This document shows, piece after piece, positions 22,213 to 31,958 of a DNA stretch of 64,000 nucleotides. The translations under genes were made by a program, and so were the position numbers. Below the pieces are notes generated by a model that did not search any database, had not been told where the DNA came from, and saw only the letters and a list, made by a program, of their open reading frames with translations. The stretch is from Gracilaria domingensis (taxonomy: Eukaryota > Rhodophyta > Florideophyceae > Gracilariales > Gracilariaceae): positions 384,043 to 448,042 of the forward strand of contig VCMS01000009.1 of the NCBI GenBank assembly GCA_022539475.1, written 5' to 3'. Position 1 is the first letter of the stretch; the number at the start of each line of letters is the position of its first letter.

Positions 22213-23769
22213 ATGGACGCCTTCGTGCCCAAGTCGCCGCCGCCGCCGCCGCCGCCGCTGCCGCCGCCGCCGCCGCCGCAGCAGCAGCACCAGCACCAGC
22301 CGCAGCACCAGCACCAGCCGCAGCACCAGCACCAGCCGCAGCAGCGCTTCTCGCACCGCCAGCTGCTGGCGCTCACGGCCGGGCTGGCCGGGCTGCAGTT
22401 CTGCTGGGCGGTGCAGGTGGGCTACGTCACCAAGGCGCTGCTCGAGCTCGGGCTCAGCAACCGCTTCGTGTCGTACGCGTGGCTGGCCGGCCCCATCGCC
22501 GGCATCGTCGTGCAGCCCACCGTGGGCGTGCTGTCCGACCGCTGCACGTCGCGGCTGGGGCGCCGCCGCCCGTTCCTCATCGCCGGCACCGCGCTCGCGC
22601 TCGTGTGCCTGCTCACCTTCTCGTTCGCGCGCCAGATCGGCGCCGCGCTGGGCGACGCGCCCGGCGCCGCCGTGCGCCGCGCCGCGCTCTTCGTCGCCGT
22701 GCTCTCCTTCTGGGCGCTCGACTTTGCCATCAACGCCGCGCAGGGGCCGCTGCGCGCGCTGCTGGCCGACGTGGTGCCGCCGGAGCAGCACAAGCAGGGC
22801 AACGCCTACTTTGCGCTCGCCACCGGCGTGGGCAACTGCGCCGGCAGCCTGCTGGGCAGCCTGCCGCTGGCGCGCGCGCTGCGCGTCTTCCCGGGCGACC
22901 TGCAGGCGCTGTACGCCATCGCCGCGCTGGTGCTGCTGGCCACCATGGCCGTCACCGTCGTGAGCACGCGCGAGACGCCGCTGCACTACCAGCGCGTGCG
23001 CGAGCCGCGCTACGACGCGGTGCGCAGCGTCGCCGAGCACCACGGCGCGCGCGGCTTGTTCGACGCCGCCAGGCGCGCGCCGTACCCGTTCGGCGAGACG
23101 TTCGCGGTGCAGTGCTTCACGTGGTTTGGCTGGTTTGCGCTGTTCGTGTTCGGCACGTCGTGGATCGGCAAGGAGGTGCTGCACGGCGACTTCCACGCCG
23201 CCGAGCGCAGCGAGCTGCGCCGGCTGTACGACCGCGGCGTGCGGCTGGGCAACCTGGCCATCGCGCTGCAGGCGCTGCTCACCATTGTGTGCGCGCCGCT
23301 GCTGCCGGCGCTCATCGCGCGCACGTCCACGCAGGCGGTGTACGCGGCGGCCAGCGTGGCGCTGGGCGCGGCGCTGTCGTGCACGCTGCTCATCGACCGC
23401 GCGGCGATGGCGTGGATGGCGGTGCTGGCGCTGGCGTCCACCGGCTTTGCGTGGGCGGTGACCATGACGGTGCCGTGGAGCCTGATGAGCGAGGCGGTGT
23501 GCCGCGCGGCGCCCGCCGACGCCGGCGTGTACTTTACGCTGTTCAACCTGTCGCAGTGCTTTCCGGAGGTGCTGGTGTCCATCGTGGCGGAGCGCGTGGA
23601 GAAGGCCACCGGGCGCCAGGCGCTGGTGCTGGCGCTGGGCGGGCTGGCGGCGCTCATGGCGGGCGCGCTCATCGTGCTGATGCGGCTGGGAAGCAACGCA
23701 CCGCGCGCGGCGGCCGACGACAAGCGCGACGACTTGGGCGGCGCGAGCGCGCGCGCGGGCGTAGCTTGA
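22213..23769 (+). CDS. Sucrose transporter, SUT/SUC family (MFS, GPH type)
   Basis: 518 aa from Met at 22213; the frame is open upstream to 22114, but MDAFVPKSP is the natural start. The N-terminal cytosolic region is polyproline followed by QQQHQHQPQHQHQPQHQHQP-type repeats (about residues 8-45). A 12-helix major facilitator follows. The diagnostic motif for the proton/sucrose symporter family is present after helix 2: GPIAGIVVQPTVGVLSDR, then CTSRLGRRRPFL. Other marks are FWALDFAINAAQGPLRALLAD, EQHKQGNAYFA and, late in the protein, the WAVTMTVPWSLMSEA helix. The stop is followed by a (TTG)n-rich 3' UTR. It likely moves sucrose or a related glycoside across the plasma or vacuolar membrane; the substrate is inferred. 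Confidence 0.93.
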   Translation: MDAFVPKSPPPPPPPLPPPPPPQQQHQHQPQHQHQPQHQHQPQQRFSHRQLLALTAGLAGLQFCWAVQVGYVTKALLELGLSNRFVSYAWLAGPIAGIVVQPTVGVLSDRCTSRLGRRRPFLIAGTALALVCLLTFSFARQIGAALGDAPGAAVRRAALFVAVLSFWALDFAINAAQGPLRALLADVVPPEQHKQGNAYFALATGVGNCAGSLLGSLPLARALRVFPGDLQALYAIAALVLLATMAVTVVSTRETPLHYQRVREPRYDAVRSVAEHHGARGLFDAARRAPYPFGETFAVQCFTWFGWFALFVFGTSWIGKEVLHGDFHAAERSELRRLYDRGVRLGNLAIALQALLTIVCAPLLPALIARTSTQAVYAAASVALGAALSCTLLIDRAAMAWMAVLALASTGFAWAVTMTVPWSLMSEAVCRAAPADAGVYFTLFNLSQCFPEVLVSIVAERVEKATGRQALVLALGGLAALMAGALIVLMRLGSNAPRAAADDKRDDLGGASARAGVA

Positions 23770-23901
23770 GACGCTGCTGTTGTTTTTGTTGTTATTGTTG
23801 CTGTTGCTGTTGCTATCTTGTACATCTACAAACAAACGAATCGGCGCGACAACCGAAAAAGCGCGCCGCGAGCGGCTGGTCTCGGTGCGTCGCGCGGCTG
23901 G

Positions 23902-24503
23902 TCACGGCGGCGGCGGCGCGTAGACGGCGGCCACCACGCGCAGGCGCGCCAGCCGGCGCGCCAGCGCGCGCGCGCCGGCCGGCTCGCACGGCCGCACGGC
24001 CAGCTCGCCGCCGCGCACGTCCGCGCCGCACACGCGCGCCCACGCGCGCAGCTCGCGCAGCAGCGCGCCGCGCGCCGCGCGCCGCATGCGCGGCAGCACG
24101 GCGCGCAGCTCGCGCGCGCGCGGCGCCACCGCGCGCAGCTTGTCGCGCGCGCGCAGCGGCGGCGCCGCCAGCCGCGCCGCCGCCGCGGCGGGCAGGAACG
24201 CGCGCCGGCCGCCCACCGCGCGCAGCACGTACCAGCGCGCGGCGGCGGCCTCGGCGCGCGGGCGGCACTGCGAGAAGTAGGGGCCCTGCGTGTAGCAGAA
24301 GAAGTCGGCGCTGCAGCACGCCAGGTTGCCGACGGGGCTCGGCACGCCGCCGCCGCACGACGCGTAGTCGGCCGCGCACGCCGCCGCGCCGCCGCCGCGC
24401 GGCAGCGCCGCGAGCAGCAGCAGCAGCAGCAGCGGCGGCGGCGGCGATGCGCGGCGCGCGGCGGCGCGGCGCGCGGCGGGGGGGGGAGCCGGGCGCGGGG
24501 CAT
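23902..24503 (-). CDS. Secreted protein with CBM1-like module; apparent frame break in poly-C
   Basis: The mature part reads CAADYASCGGGVPSP, a CC pair, FFCYTQGPYFSQC. That is the spacing of cysteines and aromatics of a fungal-type cellulose-binding module (CBM1), as also known from red-algal polysaccharide-binding proteins. It is preceded in the same frame by Pro/Arg residues and a seven-leucine core ending in Ala, a signal peptide. The only ATG in place (24503) is out of frame with this by one base: the run of nine C at about 24478-24486 would need ten. A length error or a real frameshift there explains this. With the shift the product is 200 aa. The C-terminal 130 residues are Arg/Ala-rich with few cysteines. 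Confidence 0.6.
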
Positions 24504-24612
24504 GGCGGCGCGGCGGTTGCGCGCGCGATGCGCTCGCGGCGCGGCGCGGCGCGGCGCGGCGCCGTTTGTTGTGGGCCGAATCGGCCGATGCGCGCGCGTG
24601 AATCAGCGCGCA

Positions 24613-24882
24613 TTACAGCGGCCGATTCCCGGGGCAATTCTCGGCGCGCGCTGCTTTCGCTGCTGACAACGCCTGCGTCAGGTTTACCGTCGGTACCGAA
24701 GCTGTCAATGGCCGCGCACGCAAATGTGGCTGCCTTGATTGGAGCGCGCACAGACTTGCGCCAAACCGCCTTCCTCCTCTTCCCTGATGTTCAACAGCGT
24801 TCGCCGCGGTGGATGCCACCTGCGATATCTGCTGTACAACGACAGCAAGCGCTAAACTTATTGCAAAAGCTGCCAACCTCAT
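24613..24882 (-). CDS. Small secreted protein, unknown
   Basis: 89 aa from ATG at 24882 to TAG at 24613. Residues 1-29 make a good signal peptide (MRLAAFAISLALAVVV core, small residues at STAANA). The mature part is short and basic, with two cysteines. The frame is open further upstream, but without a signal peptide at its start. It may be unrelated to its neighbour, the CBM1-like protein on the same strand. Confidence 0.4.
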   Translation of the reverse strand: MRLAAFAISLALAVVVQQISQVASTAANAVEHQGRGGRRFGASLCALQSRQPHLRARPLTASVPTVNLTQALSAAKAARAENCPGNRPL

Positions 24883-25370
24883 CCGTTTCAAGCACCAGAT
24901 CGAGCTGAGCCATCGAAATACCAATGGTATCTTGCTCTGGTGTCGAGAAAGGGCACAAACCCGGACGGATGCACATTGAAAAGCTGCGTCCAAACAAGTG
25001 TGTTCAAAACAGTTTTTACGTGCAGTGCCTGAGAGCTGTGTTCCCTTCTCAAGGCGCAACGCAAGGGGGAGCAGATCATGTTGGCTGTGCCATCCGTTTC
25101 ACACGGAACAAAAACATTCGGCACAGGGGGTTCCAGACCGATCCCTCATGTCAGTACTAGCCCTGCTCAAAGCGGCTTAGCTTCGCAATTCGGCATGGGT
25201 TGCGGCGCATGTCGACTTGATGTGGCCGAATGTGTCCTGCCCGGAGACAACTCCAAGTATAAATGGCAGATTCTGCACTGCCACAAGCCTCAGTCGAGAC
25301 AGAGCGCGAAATGCCCACCTTGCCTCCTTCCCGCCCCCGCTACCGCATCTCGTCAACCCACAGCCCAACG
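24883..25370. other. Intergenic, no supported gene
   Basis: A TATAAA at about 25257 on the + strand has no gene behind it. Nothing else is recognised. Confidence 0.4.
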
Positions 25371-26055
25371 ACGTAAGCGCTTGTCACCCCCCGTCGTCCA
25401 CGTTGTATCCCGCGCCACCTCGGTCGGCACCATCACGCCTGGCGCGCTGTGGACAAAGAGCAGCTCCGTCAGTTGTTCACACAAACCAAGTCCCTGCAGC
25501 AAATCTTGAAACGCACCGCGTCGCATGGCGCGGCAATCAAATCGATTTGCCCATCGTCGCGCACAGTCATTCTCTTCATGCGCGGCGTGCACTACAGGCG
25601 GCACGAAGTTACCACGTTCCACAAGTCGCGCAGATTGTGCGCGTTCTGTGTGCCATCGGCGTACACAACGTCGCAACGCACACAACAGCTGCGTCTCAGG
25701 TCTCAGGTAGTTGTAGCACACGCACCTGCACGCTGTAGATTGACATGATACGACGCGGCGATTTCGTCTAAAAGCCATACTGAGCAGCCGCACCGTTTGT
25801 CCAGTATCATCTTAAAAGTGCCTTCACCAAGACTATGGTACCGTCGGTACCGACGGTGCAGCTGTTGCTTGAACCGAGTTTGGCATCAACCCCAAATCGG
25901 AAAGCACCACGTGACGATGACCCCTTGTTTACCCGTGACCAAGCCGTGATGAGCGTTCTGGACAACGGTTCGCGTGATCACACACACCACGCAAATGCGT
26001 TTGTTTGATTGGAGAGAGCACAATGTGCAATGAGATTCTCTCGATCTCTCGAGTG
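25371..26055 (-). pseudogene. Degenerate F-box-family copy 1 (inverted repeat arm)
   Basis: Read on the minus strand, this segment is a close copy of 33815-34475. It retains pieces of the F-box-like family found intact at 35.9-44.9 kb: a part like DGTQKAENMRDL near the start, then the stretch equivalent to LTELWFVDVPGGVTVPKEVARR, here CALRRCV... and VMVPTEVARDTTW. The pieces are in different frames with internal deletions. It also includes about 250 bp of conserved upstream DNA, and a perfect 18-bp palindrome at 25840-25857 that the other copy lacks. Confidence 0.7.
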
Positions 26056-26360
26056 TGCTATAGCTCGCCTTCTGAATGACTACTGCCATAGAACAACAAC
26101 GGCTCAACGTGGGGTCACAGTCCGGGACTACCCTTCTTGTGTGAAGAGCAGCCAGCCGCAACCTGACATCTCATCGTCTTCTCGTGTTATACAGAGTGCC
26201 CCCCGTCGTACTGTATTGTGTATCACACATAGGCAACAGTTTCTCTTTGCAGAACATCCTGTTGCGAGAAATACATAATGCTATATGATATCATACGTGC
26301 AGATACATTCCCCAACACTCCTCATCACGTTGTGCATGATCAGTAAGGAAACACGCATCT
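26056..26360. other. Intergenic, no supported gene
   Basis: 305 bp between the inverted-repeat arm and the 3' end of the glycosyltransferase. Nothing recognised. Confidence 0.4.
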
Positions 26361-28049
26361 TCAATTGAATAAAACCTTGCAAGCGTTCAAAACTCCGAAG
26401 GGCACTTTCGCTTCCATCCACACTCTCCATCGTTTCAGCCAGCCGCGCTCCAGACCCGCCTTCATTCCACTCCACTGGCCTCTATCAGCGGAGTGCGCCG
26501 ACTTCTGGACAACGTGGAAACCGTTGGCTTCCTTTGTCCATCCGGAAAAGAACGCCATCAGCACAGATATTATTTCCAACAACTGGCAAAATGGCTGCAA
26601 CATGACCATTGCAAACAGCAACATTGGCACTTTCCACCATTTGGTTCGATGCTCCATCATGTTACATGTCAGACCACTCACATACATCAGCGACGACAAT
26701 GATGCTGAAAATGTCATCCAGATACGAATCACCATCGGTAGCGGAACAGAAAACATCCACATAGCTGCGATATGCGCCAGCTGAGCAGGAATCAAAATGG
26801 GCCCAACCCACCACAAAATCACGTTGAATCCCAGAGGAAAACGATACTTCAGATCCACGGGACAACGCGTCACAACTTTTGCCAGTCCGTGGTACCATCG
26901 TCTTCTCTGCTTCAGAAAATCCATTACACTTTGCGTAGACTGCTCCTCCAAGAACCCATCAACCCAGCCTGTGCGATATCCTTCCTGCAATGCCAACAGC
27001 ACCCACCAAGAATCTTCAGTAATGCTTCCTGCAGGCCCCAAGTCAAATCCGATCGCCGCTTCCTTATCTTGTCTGCAGACAATGAAGGCACCGTGCAAAC
27101 CAAATAAAGTGAAACCTAGGCGATGTTGCAAATAAAAATGGCTGAGATCGTCGCCTGTGCGTCTCATGTCAGCAAGCGTCAAGAAGGGGTACTTCTCGAA
27201 TGCGCGGTGATAAGTGATGCAGCCCTGTCCTATACGAGTGAGGTCGTTTGTACGCTCACACTCTGCCACAAATGCAGCAATACCCTTGACACCGCTCGAA
27301 CTGGGCTGCGTCTCCTCGTCCAGATGAACAACCCAAGTCGTGGGCGGCACAGCAGAGTACTCACAAGCATAGTGGAGCGCCCTCGCTTTGAACTTGGTTT
27401 TGTTACGCGTCTCATACGTTGCGGGAACCTTGAGCTGAAGGATATCTGGCTCGAAAGGAGCTTCGAACACACCGCTGTCAGTAACAACCTCTATGAGGTA
27501 CGGAAACATTGGATTGCGACTCATTTCGTACTGGCAACGACGAATAGTTTCCATGAGCACCTCTTTGTTAGTTCCTCGCGAGACAATGCGGAACACTACA
27601 TTGTGAGATATAGGTGGGATATCATCCAAACGGGTATTGTACCTGAACCAAAACACCCCGATCAAGAAAGCAAGTGCGGTAGGAAAGCTGTATATGAATG
27701 TGAGACCGAGATATGGAGATGTGAGCCTGGCTGTCAGGGGTGCGTTTTCCAACGAAATGTGCGGTGATAATGACCATACGGTATCCTGAATTTTCAAAAA
27801 GGCGCCGACAACACTACAGATCCACAGCAAGGTGAACAAGCGATGCAAGGTAAGCGGGCCCAGAAAGGAGATGTCTCGAAAGTGCTCGGGGGTGTGCGAA
27901 GGACGGGGTAAATAGAACGGCGGACATGTGACCGCTTTTTCGACGTCTATGTAACCCGGAAAGAGCTCAGAATCGGAATCAGAGGAGGAGAGCGAGCCAA
28001 GGTCGGCGGCAAGAAGACCAGACGGCAGGACATGAGAGAACTGCGCCAT
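26361..28049 (-). CDS. Membrane glycosyltransferase, GT2 family (egghead-like)
   Basis: 562 aa, intronless. An N-terminal Ser/Asp-rich cytosolic stretch is followed by two membrane helices (about 68-88 and 113-135). The catalytic domain has RIVSRGTNKEVLMETIRRC at its start, the metal-binding acids in HLDEET (244-247), the acceptor acid in SITEDSWW (344-346) and QRRRWYHG (381-388). Together these are the D, DxD, ED and QxxRW pattern of processive-type GT2 enzymes. Several hydrophobic helices follow (about 402-500), and the tail ends basic. The arrangement most resembles egghead/beta-1,4-mannosyltransferase-like proteins. Donor and acceptor are unknown; a role in cell-wall or glycolipid synthesis is inference. 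It sits between the two arms of an inverted repeat. Confidence 0.88.
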   Translation of the reverse strand: MAQFSHVLPSGLLAADLGSLSSSDSDSELFPGYIDVEKAVTCPPFYLPRPSHTPEHFRDISFLGPLTLHRLFTLLWICSVVGAFLKIQDTVWSLSPHISLENAPLTARLTSPYLGLTFIYSFPTALAFLIGVFWFRYNTRLDDIPPISHNVVFRIVSRGTNKEVLMETIRRCQYEMSRNPMFPYLIEVVTDSGVFEAPFEPDILQLKVPATYETRNKTKFKARALHYACEYSAVPPTTWVVHLDEETQPSSSGVKGIAAFVAECERTNDLTRIGQGCITYHRAFEKYPFLTLADMRRTGDDLSHFYLQHRLGFTLFGLHGAFIVCRQDKEAAIGFDLGPAGSITEDSWWVLLALQEGYRTGWVDGFLEEQSTQSVMDFLKQRRRWYHGLAKVVTRCPVDLKYRFPLGFNVILWWVGPILIPAQLAHIAAMWMFSVPLPMVIRIWMTFSASLSSLMYVSGLTCNMMEHRTKWWKVPMLLFAMVMLQPFCQLLEIISVLMAFFSGWTKEANGFHVVQKSAHSADRGQWSGMKAGLERGWLKRWRVWMEAKVPFGVLNACKVLFN

Positions 28050-31000
28050 GAAGAACGGAACGCAATGAAATGGTACGGGGACGGAGAGAAGTATTAATGC
28101 ACGCGGATGAGGGATTTATGAAGTGAACGGTTTTTAGTCCTCGGGTATTTCTAGAGAAATGCAGGTCGGTAACGCAATAAGGGAACGTTTCGTCTGCTCT
28201 TTCATAAAGAAGTATCGCTGTCTTCTCAACCACCAACGCTTGATGAGCAATGAATGGATAAGCAACTCGTAGATCAGAACCGTTTTCTCTACCTCTTACA
28301 TAGACTACATCCTGTGATTCAGATAAATCTTTTCCTATTCCTTATTGCAAAGGAAAATTGCGTGATACCAGCCTAGAAGACCACACATGGCAGTTTCGTA
28401 GAAAAAGCGGGCACGCGTCGGATTCGGCGAAGACGGCGGCGCTTTGTCGACCTTGTGAATAGAGAAAACTTGCACCGGAGTTGGAACGAACGAACGAACG
28501 TAATTTGTTTGAAGGTTCCCTGGGGTCTTAGCTCAGACCGTTGGCTTCTATGGGAGCAAGGCGGCGGCAATTAACTGGTGCCGCTCCAGGACTGTTCTTT
28601 CTAACGTAAGCATTACGGGATTGTCACTCGGTTGAGAGAGAAACTTCAGGCAATCGGGGGAAGATAATATTATTGATATCTTTCCCCAAAAACGTGGATT
28701 TACTGTTTATTCACTCGGGCCATAGTAGTTGACAGTAAAGTTCACGATCCCCCGCTTACTGTCCCGATCGAGGAAAACGAGCGGCGGAAGCATCGCTGAC
28801 TTGGTCAATCTCAATGAATTTGCAGGGGGATGCAGGTAGTGGACCACATGTCACTAAGAGCGCTTTGCACGAGGGAAGGTGACCCAAAAAATCTCTGCTT
28901 GTCACCCGATCCTTTTTTGTATTGTCAACAATGCTTGCTTGCGCGTTATGAATTTGTCTACAAGTCTTGTCACGCGAACTACAAATAAGGCACAGTGTCA
29001 GCCGGGGGTAGAAGGCTATGTTTGATACGACGGCGCAGGATATCCGTGAATATCTTCTGCGCGGCGATGCACACCAAAGTTTCAGGCTGCTTCGACGCTT
29101 GGCTCATTCAGGTGTTCTACTACAAGTATCATAGAAGAATACATGTGTAGCATTTTCCCCGCGTTTCCAGCTACCCGAAAATCAATCCAGCGTTGAGAAT
29201 TCGGAGACAAGTAAAAGCATTCAATATCTGTTTGAAACCTTTGTGCACCAAAAACATCACGTTCGTAAACGCTCTCACCGTGTCCGTTTAACGGTAAACA
29301 TCGCTTAACGATGGCTGGGACAGCAGTAACACAGCGACTGGCAAGAGAAGATCACGATCAGACTGTACAATTTTGTTAATCCGAAACACGCCTTTGCTCG
29401 GACACATTTGCGCGCGAAGGGTAAAGTCTTTTGCAAACTGTGTGCTTGAAGAGAACAGCCAATCAAGATCAAGAACCCGCTCAGCCGCTCGCGATTCCGG
29501 CACCAGAACGAAACTGCACGCACAAGGCACATGTCTCCAATCGCGCATGATACACAACATCGTCCCAGCTCTTTCCTCTGGTACTACAGGCCGGGCAAAA
29601 GATTTACTCCTCGGTGCGCTGCGACAGTTACGATCCAATGAAGAACCGATATAAGACGCTTCACGTCTGTGCAAAAGGCAAGTCCAAACCGTCCACCAAT
29701 ATTATTACTCCAAAAAGATTCACATTCTTCTGTCCTCGTCTACTGCGTCTATGGATCTCCTTGTTTTAATGGCATGGGGAGGGTTCCCTTCCCATGCAGC
29801 AAAACGAAGACTAGCACTGCCGCATCCGGAAAATGCAGCTGCCCACAATTAAAAACTAATCAAGAACCTCAAGAGACCACCATTGAACAACTCTACGCTG
29901 CTTTTCCCAACGAAATCAGGCGCTTCACTTATTTTCGATTCTCTCCGAACAAACAAAGCTACTTTTCACCGAGGAACAAACAGTTTACGGCTGGTTACAA
30001 AGAGGGAACTGGTGGACATCGAATGTCAAATGAGGAACAAAACATTTGAGTAATGCGAGTTCACAATTGGCATTACGAAGCAAATTTGCACAGCGCACAG
30101 CACGATTGCAAGAAGAACCTGATATAAAACGTAACAGTATCAAAGGTGACCATATGGCACAATGCCGGAACGTATATACTTCTATTTGAGCCCCAAACTT
30201 GTAAGGGTTCGACCTCAATGAAAAGTTTGTCTGATCTAGGAGCACTCACATTATAGGTGCCCCCTGTACCCATCAAGCAAGTACTGATGTAAACTTAACG
30301 ACAGTTTCAAGCCCCAAAAGTGATTACCAAAAGGCGCTTTCCGCATTCTGTGCAGATGTTAGAAGGTGACCTTAATGGTCCGCAAAGCCGAGCAGCAGCC
30401 GACACGATCACACCTCATGGGACTTTTTGTTCTTTCCAAGCAGAGAACACATCTTCGTCGCTTGTGAAAACACGTCAGTCGCATGACAGTGCCTGTGACG
30501 CACGACGATAATTAGTTCCAATGGAAGGGAGCAAGCTGTCGTCTTCACGTGCTCTTAATTGTACTTCCGCGCACCTTTGAAACATATCCCTTTGTCATAG
30601 CCGGCTGCTCTCATCGGTGTCGCCGTTAACCGCACGCCGCTTCATATTAAACCACAGCGATCTGTAGTGTATCGCTTACGGCACACGCTGCGGCTTCGCG
30701 TGGTGCAGACATCAATGTGTACCGACAAAACAGAAAAATCGCACAGTATCTGGCGTCCTCTTGCTAGCCCAGCAAATGAAGAAAGAGTACAGCCCTCTGA
30801 CGTGGACCATAGACGGTACGGCACGCATGTAGTGAGCCCGCTTTGCGGAACGAGGGCGAGCCCCCTCGCTAGTTCGATTTGAAGCGGTGGGTAAATAGCG
30901 CATTGACGGGCGCATCGACATGCTAGTGGAAAAGGGCGTCTAAGGCGGGGACGTCGGACGGAGTTCGACTATCAAACTGTTGCTTGTATCTGTGCTGGCA

Positions 31001-31958
31001 AACAAGGACTTCCTTGTATGTAGGCCGTGTACCTCGTTCATCGGATCGGAATACCGTCAGCGATGCGTACTCTTCTTCTTTAATGCGGACAGTAGTCCTC
31101 AATTCCAAGACTAAAGTAAAACTATCTTACAGATAATTTTCTCTCGCCAAGACGGCTAGGAACTGGCGATGCGTACATACGACGATGCGGGACAGTATGT
31201 GCAAACGCCAACCAATTTTTGCTCGTGTAGCCGTCTACACCTGGCTCTGGGTACCGTTGGTAGCCGCTTTGACACATTTGCGCACAAGTGCATCATGCAT
31301 GATGTAACTTGGAATGACGTACGTGTAGTTGCCAATTTCTATTGCTGAGAAAGCTCCTCGCAGTCCAAGCTCACGGCACGCGTCCTTCAGATCTTTTCAT
31401 GTTTCCAAAAACATGCTTTTTTGTATCGTAGATAAACGGTATGTCGCTAGTGATGCGTCCGCCTTGCTGGTGAATTTGTGTTTTCCTGCATTGAACAAGG
31501 CACATGTTTGCCGTCATTCTTTCTTTTTGGCACAAGAGTTACTCGATGGCAATCTACCAACACAAGTTGATCCAATGAGAGACGGAGCAACAGAATTCAA
31601 ACTCATAATACACAAGCCTAGATTAGCCTGCCGACAGAGACTATCGACAGATGTATGGAGTTTTCATCCATTTCAGTTGGGGAGGTCTCCCTTTGGTATG
31701 TTCTTTACCATGAGAAGGTACGGCTAACTCATGGTAAGTACGACGCTACCGAAAGTAGCACGCTATTAAAACAACCATCTCCAGAGCCAACGGTCGTACC
31801 TGAACAAATCAACGTCGAATCTCCACAAGTTCACGGCGCTCTCGAGTTTCACCTTCTGCTTCTATGCAAGAGCTCCCCTGCATAAAAAAGGTTTCTTTTC
31901 CGGTTCGCTTCTCTCTCTTTCACAGCGCTATTTCGATTGAAGCTACGAATTTGAAAGC
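28050..31958. other. 3.9-kb stretch without a supported gene
   Basis: Many short frames exist on both strands (for example 29288-29674 minus and 31329-31727 plus), but they start at non-ATG codons or show no domain, and stops are frequent. A short hairpin lies near 30850-30867. No tRNA or rRNA could be recognised. It may include the promoters of the two flanking genes, unannotated RNAs or old transposon DNA. Confidence 0.4.

Noticed and set aside
20661-22376. 571-codon minus-strand frame over the SGR-repeat gene and sucrose transporter start
   Set aside because: Arg/Ala/Gly/Pro repeats with no domain; it is the complement of GC-extreme coding DNA in which stops are rare.
22123-23835. 570-codon minus-strand frame opposite the sucrose transporter
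   Set aside because: His/Arg/Gln-rich shadow of the transporter; no signature of its own.
22116-24908. 930-codon plus-strand frame overlapping the sucrose transporter and CBM1-like gene
   Set aside because: Low-complexity Ala/Arg/Gly translation; the overlapping frame encodes a clear transporter. GC artefact.
27123-27767. 214-codon plus-strand frame opposite the glycosyltransferase
   Set aside because: Starts at a non-ATG codon and lacks any domain; the minus strand encodes all GT2 motifs.
28515-28560. TAGCTCAG sequence resembling a tRNA A-box
   Set aside because: No B-box (GGTTCGAATCC) at the right distance and no cloverleaf could be folded.
29288-29674. 128-codon minus-strand frame in the gene-poor stretch
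   Set aside because: Starts at a non-ATG codon, no motif, and competing frames of similar length exist on the other strand.
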